Assembly (NCBI GenBank): GCA_018398585.1
Contig: JAGTTD010000026.1
Location: 2,237,001-2,301,000 of the forward strand
Length of the DNA stretch: 64,000 bases
Source: Simmondsia chinensis
Taxonomy: Eukaryota; Streptophyta; Magnoliopsida; Caryophyllales; Simmondsiaceae
Reading direction: 5' to 3'
The stretch's first letter is position 1, and each line of letters opens with the position of its first letter. The notes under the pieces are model-generated. The model had not been told where the DNA came from. It ran no database searches and was given only the letters and a program-made list of their open reading frames with translations. The position numbers and the translations under genes were made by a program. Shown in pieces: positions 12,001 through 24,000 of this stretch.

Positions 12001-15000
12001 TGAGGTAAGGATAATGAGGGGTAAACCCGTACCCCTGTTTTGCAATTAAATAACAGGGGTAAAAGAGGGTAAAAATTTACCTACTCTTACCTCCATTTTT
12101 TTTAACCCTCAAATTTGGGGTAAAGGAAAGCACGGAAAATTTTTTAAAAATTTTGAACAATTTTGCATTATATAAATTATGACTCTCTATACCCTTACCC
12201 TTTTACCCAAGAGCCAAATGAGGGCAACTCATTTTTTCCTCTTTACCCTTACCTTGCTTAATTTGACATATTCAAATAATAGTAAAATATTAGTTTAACC
12301 TCCTACTCTTTACCATTCGCTACTTTACCCCTCTTTACCTTCACTTTACCCAGTTCTCAAACAAAGCGTTAGAGGCGCGTAAAACTTGTAGGTGTGGACA
12401 ATCGACAACAATCTTTCTGGATGCAAATTTTTACAACATTGATCAAAAAGGATGAGTTGTAAGCAACTCATGTATAAATCATCACAGCCAGTACACCAAC
12501 ACAAGTTGAATTCTCCAAAGCGGCTATGCTTGATAATAAGCTTCTAGTACACATAATGTGATTCGCTAGGGGTCCCTGTATTTTATAACCATCGCATTCC
12601 TCCACATGTAAACTGTCAAAGGGTAATGGGAAGTAAATCCTTACCCCTGCTTCGCAATTTTGTAAGAGGGATAAAGCAGGGTAAAACTTTACCTACTCTT
12701 AAACCCATTTTCTAGGGGAACGCAAGGAGCTATACCCATATCCCTTTACCAAATAGCCAAATGATGGTAACTCATTTTCCTTTCTTTACGCGTACGTCTC
12801 TAAATTTAATATAATCAAATAAGAGTATATTATTAGTTTACCCTCCCACTCTTTACCCTTCATTACCTTTCCCCTCTTGACCCCCACTTTATTAAGTTTT
12901 CAAACAAAAAATTAAAGGAATATGAAACTTCCGTGTTTGGATAATCGAGTGACAATCTTTCTAGAACCAAATTTTTACAACAACCTCGATCCAAACCTAT
13001 AGGTTGTGGGCAACTCAAGTATAAAGAGACAAAGCTAGTACAGCCCCACAAGTTGAATTCTCTAAGGCGGCCATGCTTGATAATAAGCTTCTAGTACACA
13101 CAATGTGATTCGCTAGGGGTTCCCTATATTTCATAACCATCCATAAGTTCTAGGCAAGGCAATTGGGTTGCAAAGTGGATGCCACTTTAGTGGACAATGG
13201 GACAATATGCGAGGGGCAACCTCGACAAATTGGGTAAAGAGTGGAAAGGATAATGGGGGATAAGTCGTTACCCCTGTTTCACAATTTTATAACAGGGGTA
13301 AAGAAGGGTAAAAATTTACCTACTTTTGCCCCATTTCCTTTAACCCTCAAATTGAGGGTAAATAAAGGCAAGGTGAATTTTCAAAACAAATTGATAAATT
13401 TTACCCTTATTTTAACTATGACTCTCTATACCTTTACCCCTTTACCTGATATCCAAATGAGGGTAACTCATTTTTTCCTCTTTACTCTTACCTTTCTTAA
13501 TTTGATATATTCAAATAATATTAAAATATTAGCTTCACTCCCACTCTTTACCTATCTTTAGCTTCCTCCTCTTTACCCCCACTTTATCAAGTTTTCAAAC
13601 AAAATATTAGAGGCATGCAAAACTAGTTCGTTTGGACAGTCGAGCAACAATCTTTCTGGATGCAAATTTTTACAACAACATTGATCCAAACGGATGGGTT
13701 GTGGGCAACTAAGGTATAAATCATCTAAGCCAGTACACCCCCATGAGTGGAATTCTCTGAGGTGGTTATGCTTTATAATAAGCTTTTAGTATACATAATG
13801 TGTTTCACTAGGGGTTCCCTGTACTTCATAACCCTCGGATTCCTCCACCTGTCACCTGTTAAAGTTTGGATGGCAAAGGGTCATTTAGCAATCCAAAAGT
13901 TCTAGGCAAGGCAACTGTATTGTTGCAAATTGGATACCACTTTAGGGGATATTGGGACAATACACGAGGTGCTGCCATGACAAATTGTGTAAAGAGATGT
14001 GAGAATAATGGGGGGTAAACCTTACCCCTGTTTCGCAATTTTATAACAGGGGCAAAGGATAACACTTTTCCTACTCTTACCCCCATTTTCTTTAACTCTC
14101 AACTTAAAGGTAAAGGAAAGCAAAATGAATTTTCAAAAAATTTTAGATAATTTTGTCCTTATTTTAACTATGACTCTCTATATCTTTACCCCTTTAGCCA
14201 ATAGCAAAATGAGGGTAACTCATTTTTCCCCCTTTACCCTTACCTCTCGCGTATTAAAATAATAGTAGAATATTAGCTTACCTTTCCACTCTTTACCTTT
14301 CTTCACCTTGCCCCTTTTTACACTTCTTTACCTTCCCCCGCTTTACCAAGTTTTCAAACAAAATAATAGAGGCATGCGAAACTTGTAGGTTTGGATAGTC
14401 GAGCAACAATATTTCTGGATGCAAATTTTTACAACAACATTGATCCAAACCGATGAGTTTTGGCAACCCAGGTATAAATCATCTAAGCCAGTACAACCCA
14501 CAAGTTGAAATCTCTAAGGCAGCTATGCTTGATAATAAGCTTTTAGTACACATCATATGATTAACTAGGGGTCCCTGTATTTCATAACCCTCGCATTTCT
14601 CCGCATGTAAAGTATTAAAGTTGGGATCGCAAAGGGTCATTTTGCAATCCATAAGTTTTAGGCAAGGCAATGCTAAATGGATGCCACTTTTTGTGACATT
14701 GGGATAATACACGAGATGCAGCCTTGACAATTGGGTAAGGAGAGGTAAGAATAATATGGGTTAAACTTTACCCTTGTTTCGCAATTTTATAACAGGGGCA
14801 AAGGAGGGTAAAAATTTACCTACTCTGACCCCCATTTTTTTTAACCCTCAAATTAGGGGTAAAGGAAAGCAAGGTGAATTTTTAAAAAAATTTTGGATAA
14901 TTTTGCCCTTATTTTAATTATGACTCTCTAAACCTTTACCCCTTTACCCAATAGCCAAAAGAAGGTAATTCATTTTCTCCTCTTTACCCTTACCTCTCAT

Positions 15001-18000
15001 AGTTTGACATATTCCAACAATAGAAGAATATTAGCTTACCCTCCCGCTCTTTACCCTTCTGTACATTCCCACTCTTTACCAAGTTTTCAAACATAACAAT
15101 AGAGGTATGCGAAACTTACAGGTTCTGGATGCAAATTTTTACAACAACATTGATCCAAATTGATGAGTTGTGGGCAACTCAGGGATAAATCATCTAGCAC
15201 AGTACAGCCCCACAAGTTGAATTCTCTAAGGCGGCTATGCTTTATAATAAGCTTCTAGTACACGTAATGTGAGTAGCTAAGGATCCCAGTATTTCATAAC
15301 TATTGCATTACTCAGCATGTAAACTATCAAGGGGTAATTTTTTTTGGGGGGGGGGGGGGGGGGGGGGGTGGGTGGGGGGCGCGCTGGCTTTTAAACCTTT
15401 AACCTGTTTCACAATTTTGTAAAAGGGTAAAGGAGTGTAAAAATTTATCTACTTTTACCCCCATTTTCATTAACCCTCAAATTGGGGGTAGAGGAAAGCA
15501 AGGTAAATTTTCAAAAAATTTGGACTATTTTGCCTTTATTATAACTGTGACTCTTTATACCTTTACCCTTTCATCCAATAGTTAAATGAGGGTAACTTAT
15601 TTTCCTCTTTTTACCCTTACCTCTCTAAATTTGTCATATTCAAATAATAGTAGAATATTAGCTTACCTTCCCACTCTTTATCCTTCATTACCTTTCCCTT
15701 CTTTACACTTCTTTACCCCCACTTTTCTAAGTTTTCAAACAATACATTAGAGGCATGCGAAACTTTCAGGTTTGGACAGTTGAACAACAATCTTTTTGGA
15801 CCCAAATTTTTACAACAACATTGATCCAAACTGGTGAACTGCGGATAGCTCAGGTATAAAGCATCGAAGCTAGTACAGCCCCACAAGTTGAATTCTCCAA
15901 AGCGGCTATCCTTGATAATATACTTCTAGTACACATAATGTGATTCTCTAGGGGTCCCTTGTATTTCACTACCATTGCATTTCTTTGCATGTGAACTGTT
16001 AAAGTTGGGATCGCAAACGGTCATTCCGCAATTCATAAGTTCTAGGCAAGGAAATTTGGTGTTGCAATTTGGATGCCACTTTAGGGGACCTTAGGACAAT
16101 ACACGAGGTGCAGCCTTGACAAGTTGGGTAAAAAGAGGCAAGGATAATGGGGGTAAATCCTTAACCCTATTTCGTTATTAAATTACAGGGGTAAAGGAGG
16201 GTAAAAATTTATCTATTTTTACCTTCATTTTCTTTAACCCTCAAATTGGGGGTAAAGGAAAGCAAGGTAAATTTTTTAAAAATTTTGAACAATTTGCCAT
16301 TATTTTAACAATGACTCTCTGTACCCTTACCCATTTACCCAAGAGCTAAATGAAGGCAACTTATTTTTCTCTCTTTATCCTTACCTCTCTTAATTTGACA
16401 TGTTCAAATAATAGTAAAATATTTGCTTAACCTCCTACTTTTCACCCTTCGTACTTTACCCCTCTTTGCCCTCTCTTTATCAAGTTTTCAAACAAAACAT
16501 TAGAGCCATGTGAAAACTTGTAGGTTTGGACAATCGACAACAATCTTTCTGGATGCAAATTTTTGCAACAACATTGATCCAAACGGATGAGTTGTAAGCA
16601 ACTCAGGTATAAATCATCTAAGCTAGTACACCCGCACAAGATGAATTCTCTAAGGTGGCTATGCTTGATAATAAGCTTCTAGTACACATAATGTGATTCG
16701 CTAGGGGTCCTTGTATTTCATAACCATTGCATTCCTCCGCATGTAAACTGTCAAAGGGTACCATTGCATTCCTCCGAATGTAAACTGTCAAAGGGTAATG
16801 GGGGGTAAACCCTTGTCCCTGTTTCGCAATTCGGTAAGTGGGGTACAACAGGGTAAAAGTTTACCTACTCTTACCCCCATTTTCTTTACCCCTCAAATTG
16901 GGGGTAGAGGAACGCAATGTAAATTTTTAAAAAAAATTGGACAATTTTGCCTTTATTTTAACTATAACTCTCTATACCCATACCCCTTTACCCAATAGAT
17001 GAACGAGGGTAACTCATTTTCACCTCTTTACACTTACCTCTCTAGATTTGTTATATTCAAATAAGACTATAATATTAGCTTACCCTCCCACTTTTTATCC
17101 TTCATTACCTTTCCCCTCTTTACCCCCTCTTTATTAAGTTGTCAAACAAAACATTAGAGGCATACGAAACTTCCATGTTTGGATAATAAAGCAACAATCT
17201 TTCTGGAACCAAATTTTTACAACAACATTGATTCAAACTGATGGGTTGTGGGCAACTCAGGTATAAAGCAACAAAGCCAATACGGCTCCACAAGTTGAAT
17301 TCTCTAGGCGGCCATGCTTGATAATAAGCTTCTAGTACACCTAATGTGATTCGCTAGGGTTCCATGTATTTCATGACCATCACATTCCTCCTCATGTAAA
17401 CTGTTAAAGTTTGGATTGCAAAGAGTCATTTCGCAATCCATAAGTTCTAGGCTAGGCAATTGTGTTGTTGCAAAGCGGATGCCACTGTAGTGGACAATGG
17501 GACAAAACGCGAGGTGCAGCCTCCAAAAATTGGGTAAAGAGTGGAACGGATAACGGGGGATAAATCATTACCCCTGTTTTGTAATTTTATAGAAGGGGTA
17601 AAGGAGGGTAAAAATTTACCCACTCTTGCCTCCATTTTTCTTTAACCCTCAAATTGGGGGTAAAGAAAGGCATAAGTGAATTTTCAAAAAGATTTGGTCA
17701 ATTTTGCCCTTATTTTAACTATGACTCTCTATACCTTTACCCCTTTACCCAATATCCAAATGAGGGTAATTCATTTTCACCTCTTTACACTTACCTCTTT
17801 TAATTTGACATATTCGAATAATATTAAAATATTAGCTGACACTCCTACTCTTTACTCATTTTTGCTTTCCTCCTCTTTACCCCTCTTTACCCCCACTTTA
17901 CCAAGTTTTCAAACAAAACATTAGAGGTATGCGAAACTTGTATGTTTGGACAGTTGAGCAACAATCTTTCTAGATGCAAATTTTTACAACATTGATCCAA

Positions 18001-21000
18001 ACGGATTGGTTGTGGGCCACTCAGGTATAAATCATCTAAGCCAGTACACCTCCGTGAGTGGAATTTTCTATGGCAGTTACACTTTATAATAAGCTTTTAG
18101 TACACATAATGTGATTCGCTAGGGGTTCCCTGTATTTCATAACCCTCATATTCCTCTACATATAAATTGTTAATGTTTGGATGGCAAAGGGTCATTTCGC
18201 AATCCATAAGTTCTAGGCAAGGTAACTGTGTTGTTGCAAATTGGATACCACTTTAGGGGACATTGGGACATTACGTTAGGTGCTACCTTGACAAATTGGG
18301 TAAAGAGAGGTAAGAACAATGGAAGGTAAACCTTACCCCTGTTTTATAGTTTTATAACAGGGGCAAAGGAGGATAAAAATTTATCTACTATTACCCCCAT
18401 TTTCTTTAACCCTCAAATTAGGGGCTAAGGAAAACAAGGTGAATTTTCAAAAAATTTTGGACAATTTTGCCCTTATTATAACTATGACTCTCTACCTTTA
18501 CCCCTTTACCCAACAGCCAAATGAGGGTAACTCATTTTTGCCTCTTTACCCTTACCTCTCGTAATTTGACATATTCAAATAATAGTAGAATATTGGCTTA
18601 CCCTCTCACTCTTTACCCTTCTTGACCTTCCCCCTCTTTACCAAGTTTTCAAACAAAATACTACAGGCATGCGAAACTTGTAGATTTTGATAGTCGAGCA
18701 ACAATATTTTTGGATTCAAATTTTTAAACCAACATTGATCCAAACCGATGAGTTGTGGGCAACTCAGGTATAAATCATCTAAGCTAGTACAACCCCACAA
18801 GTTGAATTCTTTAAGGCGGCTATGCTTGATAATAAGCTTCTAGTACACATAATATGATTCACTAGGGGTCCCTGTATTTTATAACCATTACATTCCTCAG
18901 CATGTACACTGTCAAAGGGCAATGGGCAGGGTAAACCCTTACCCTTGTTTTGCAATTTTGTAAGAGGGGTAAGGGAGGGTAAAAATTTACCAATCTTACC
19001 CCCATCTTCTTTAACCCTCAAATTGGAGGTAGAGGAAAGCAAGATGAATTTTAAAAAAAAAAAATGGATAATTTTACCCTTATTTTATCTAAGACTCTCT
19101 ATACACTTACTCCTTTACCCAATAACCAAACAAGGGTAACTCATTTTTCCCTCTTTATCTTTATATCTCTAAATTTGACACATTAAATTAAGATTAGAAT
19201 GTTAGCTTACCCTCCTTCTCTTTATCCTTCATTATCTTTCCCCTCTTTACCGCTCTTTACCCCACTTTACTAAGTTTTCAAACATAATATTAGGGGCATG
19301 CAAAACTTCCTAATTTGGACAATCGAGCAACAATCTTTTTGGACCCAAATTTTTACAACAACATTGATTCAAACTTATGAGTTGTTGGCAACTCAGGTAT
19401 AAAGCATATGAGCCATTACAGCCCTACAAGTTGAATGCTCTAAGGCCGCTATGCTTGATAGTAAAGTTCTAGTACACATAATGTGATTCGCTAGGGGTCC
19501 CCTTTATTTCAAAACCACCGCATTCATCTAGTAAACTGTTAAAGTTGGGATCGCAAAAGGTCATTTCGCAATCCATAAGTTCTAGGCAAGGCAATTGGGT
19601 TGTTGCAAATTGGATGCCACTTTACGTGGCATTAGGACAATATGCGAGGTGCTGCCTTGACGAATTGGGTAAAGAGAGGTAAGGATAATGGAGGGTAAAC
19701 GCTTACCCCTGTTTCCCAATTTTATAAGAGGGGTAAAGGAGGGTAAAATTTTTTTTTGGTAATTCAGCGAAATATATAGAAAAGAAAGAAATGTTTTTAC
19801 AAGCTACAAGGGGCATACCCCAGGACATGGCCGAAGCCTACAAAAATGAACCAACATCAAAACAGAGTCCAGACATAGTTTATACATCAATCAAGAAATA
19901 CAAGGAAACAAAGAGGAAACTAAGGCTCAAAGCCCCGCTGTCGAAGCAAATCTGCATGGCGATGAGCTCCTCTGAACGAGGGAGTCTCAAGAAGGCGGCT
20001 CCTGACTAAGCCTGTAATCTCCTCTCGCACGACTGCAGCTGATCTGGATTGAGAGCATTGCACCCGAAAGTTACGCTCATACTAGATAGTGTACACTGTC
20101 ACTAAAAAGCAGAGTCGAGCAATAATGGTGCCAATCTCTCGACCCCTGAGGTGCTGAGCAGCCCAAATGACAAGATCATCCATAGGAAGGGTAGGCCATG
20201 CAATAGATGTACGTGGGACGATGGAACTCCAGATCGATGCAGAAAAATCACAAGCAGAGAAGAGGTGCTCATAGGTCTCATCAGCTAGGCCACAGAGAAC
20301 ACAAACACCTTGAACTCCAAGTGCTCCAAAACGTAGAAGACAGTCTCTAGTCCAAAGTCGCTTCTGGGAAGCAATCCATAGAAGAAAGAAGTGTCTTGGA
20401 ATATGCATCTGTAACCACAGAAGATGATGAATGGTGTCCTCCTCTCTCATACTCCGTACAATCTTCCAAGTAGACTTGGTGGTGAATTTCCCCGAAGGGT
20501 CACCCATCCACCTAATGGTGTCTGCTACACCAGCCCGGGGGCTGAAGTCAATCATGTCCCAAATGGGTCGGAGCTCCGAACAACCATGTGGAAGTCTCCA
20601 ATGATCACCCTCAATAACAACTGAGACTCAAGAATCCCAGAGAAGTCTTGAAGAAGAAAGCAGCCGAGCAGGGAAGCTCTCCGAAAGATGGCCGCATGGT
20701 AGCCAAAAATCAGTCCATAGAGCAGTGTCATGGACATCACCAATGACGTGGAAGATCATACCCCAACAGAGCTGACGAACTAACAAAATCTGACTCCAGC
20801 ACCACGAAGCAGATTTTGGAATACGGATCGTCCAAACACTCCGTCCTCAGAGCTGGTTCATATGGACCCAGCGCGGCCACATAGAGGAAGGGTCAGAAAG
20901 GAGAAACCAGGTGTGCTTCATGATCGAAGCCTAGTTCCACTTGGCAAGACGACGGATCCCTAAACCTCCCTCCCGACGAGGAAAACACAAGTGCCTCTAA

Positions 21001-24000
21001 GCAACCTTCGCCCCCGCCACCCCACCCCACCCCCCCCCCCCCCCCCCCCCCCCCGCGGGGTCAGAGAAGAGCCATGCCAGAGAAAAGTCGCTAACGTCAA
21101 CTCAATCTTCTTAATCATCATTTTCGGAAGCATAAAGATCGAAGACCAGTAGACCTGAACGGCAAAGAGAACAGATCTGATGAGCTGAAGTCGGCTAGCG
21201 TACGATAGAGAACGAGATGTCCAAAGCCGAATGCGGGAGAGGATACGATCCAGCAGGGGCTTGCCGTCTATATAATGAAGCCGAGAAGTGATGAGGGGCA
21301 CTCCTAGATACCGAACAGGCAGCTGCCCAAGACCGAAACCCAGCACGCCCAGAATATCCCTCTGGGTCATATCATCAACTCCAGCTAAGAAAACAAAAAT
21401 CTTTGTTGCGTTCGAGGAAAGGCTCGAGAGCACAACAATTTGATCTAAAGCCTCACGAACCACAGTAGCATTACCAAGATCACCCAGGAAAAAGATCATA
21501 TGGTCATCTGCAAAGCAAAGATGTGTCAAACCAGTGCGGCGGCAACATGGATGGTAGTGGAAATGCGAGTCATCAATAGCCCGGTGAAGATGACCTCGGA
21601 GACCCTCCATAGCTATAACAAAGAGGTAAGGAGAGAGGCCGTCACCCTGACCGACCCCTCGACTAGAGCGGAAGAATCCCTCAAGTTCACCATTGATGGC
21701 GACAGAAAAGCGAGTTGTGGAGAGGCACTCACGAACCCATCCAACCATAGTCTCAGGATCCCCATGCTCCTCATACCGGCTAGAATAAACTCCCAACGAA
21801 CCGTGTCAAAGGCCTTCCGAATATCTACCTTTAGGGCACATCGGGCTGAGATGCGAAGATGATAATCGCGCATCAAATCCTGAGTCAGAAGTATGCTATC
21901 AGAAATACGACGACTGGGAACAAAGGCTGTCTGAGACTTATCAATCAACTCGGGAAGGACACCCTTCAACCTATTTGCAAGGATATTAGTGATGCACTTG
22001 TAGATCACATTGCAACAGGAGATAGGGCAGAAGGCACCAAAAGTGGATGGAGATTCCACCTTAGGCATGAGGCATATCCTAGTAGTATTCATTGCACCCA
22101 ACATGCGCCCCAAAATGAAGAAAGACTGTACGGCTCGAATAATTGTTCCACTCACCACGTCCCAGGCCCTCTTAAAGAAGAGGGAAGTGAAGCCATCAGG
22201 CCCCGGGGCCCTATCATCACCGATGCAAAAAAGACCGTTGCGGACCTTGACAGCAGAGACCGGAGAAATCAGCGGGCGAGCCTCATTCTTAGAGATGCGA
22301 GCCTCAAAAAGATCTGAAACATCTTCAGTCAAAGGTTCACTAGGCTCGGTCAATAACTCCTCGAAGAAAGAAATCCCAATATGAGAGATCGACTGCGGGT
22401 CATAAGTCCTCACACCATCAGGGCCGGCAATCGATGAAATCCTATTCCGAGCTTGCTGATGAAGAACAGACTTATGAAAGAAACGAGTGCTCTGATCACC
22501 GAGCGAAAGCCACTGAATACGAGACTTTTGACGGTAAAAGGCCTCCTCATCCCGACATAATTGGGAATACTCCCAGAACAAACAGCACTCCTCCAAACGA
22601 AAAGCAGGACACTCTGGGTCCTCATCCAAGGCTTTTTGACCCGAAGCCCAGGCATCACAAGCTGCCTCAACTCGAGCCAAAATATGACAAAAATGACGTG
22701 CGTTGAGGGCCTTCAGATCACTCTTCAACATTTTTAGCTTCCGAGTTAGCTTAAACATAGGAGTGCCCACAATACATGAATCCCAAACACGCCTAACGGC
22801 AGGGAGAAAATCCTTGTGATCAGCCCAGAAGTTAAAGAACTTAAACGGAAGATGCCAGGCACGGCGCTCCCCAAGTCCTCGCACTACAATGGCATTGTGG
22901 TCTGAAACAATATGGCGTGCAAGAATCTCAGCAGATGCAACAAGAAAGTCACGAAGCCAACCCTCATTAACAAGGCACCAATCAAGGCGTTTGAGGATCA
23001 ATTTTTCATCCTCAGCTCCATTGGACCAAGTGAAATGTAAACCAAAGGAAGGGATAGGCATGAGCTCAGCCTCAGTAAGGCACTCCTGAAAATCATCCAT
23101 ATGCCCAGGCCAGCCCTCCTGACCATCACACCTATCAGACGTAGTAAGGATGGCATTGAAATCCCTGAGAAGGATCCAAGGCTCACCTAAAAGGCTGGCA
23201 CTGACATTCCAAAGGTAGTCCCATAAGGCGCGACGAGGCCCAGGCTCGTTGAAGCCATAGATAAAAGTGGTGAGGAAGTCCACAGTCCCAGACAAGTCAG
23301 AGATATGACAAGTAAGGAACTAGTCACCCCCTCGAATCAAGTCGACTTTATAGATGCCTGGGTCCCAAGCGACAATAATACGGCACCAGGAAGGGCAAAC
23401 ACCACTAGAAAGGAAGCTCCACCCGTCAGTATAATGGGCAATCCCAGACTCTACATCAGATGGCTTGGTTTTGGTCTCAACCAAACCAATGACAGATAAG
23501 CGATTGGAGGAAATCCATTCACGAACAGCACGCGAAGAGTTGGGGTTATTAAGCCCCCTAATGTTCCAACAGCCAATAAACATGATGAAACAATCAGAAA
23601 AGAGAACGACTCACACTCTCAGCCACACAGGTAAGATGCCTCCTCACAGCTGAGAAGGAGAAGTTTGACGTACTCCCAAACCGACGAAGGCTTGGAACAC
23701 TAGCAGATTGGTTCAAAGTGCATAGAGAGATGGGAGCGACACCAGCAATAGCATCTTGGGCCGCCTCTACCTCAAAGGGCACCGACTCCAAAAAATTTAC
23801 ACTTTCTTACCCTCTTTTTCTTTAACCCTCAAATTAGGGGGGGGGGGGGGGGGGTGTAAAGAATAAACAGGTGAATTTTCAAATAATTTTGGTCATCTTA
23901 TTTTAACTGTTACTCTCTATATCCTTACCCCTTTACCCAATTGCCAAATGAGGATAACTCATTTACCCCTCTTTACCCTTGTCCCTCTTAATTTGACATA

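Noticed and set aside
6109..19042. Many - strand frames of 60-95 codons ([18 protein letters not shown]) as separate small genes
   Set aside because: They recur once per tandem unit in the same place, with different stops and frames. They are copies of one decayed LRR exon.
21859..22384. Plus-strand ORFs of 124-152 codons in the LINE
   Set aside because: They are opposite-strand shadows of the reverse transcriptase coding sequence.
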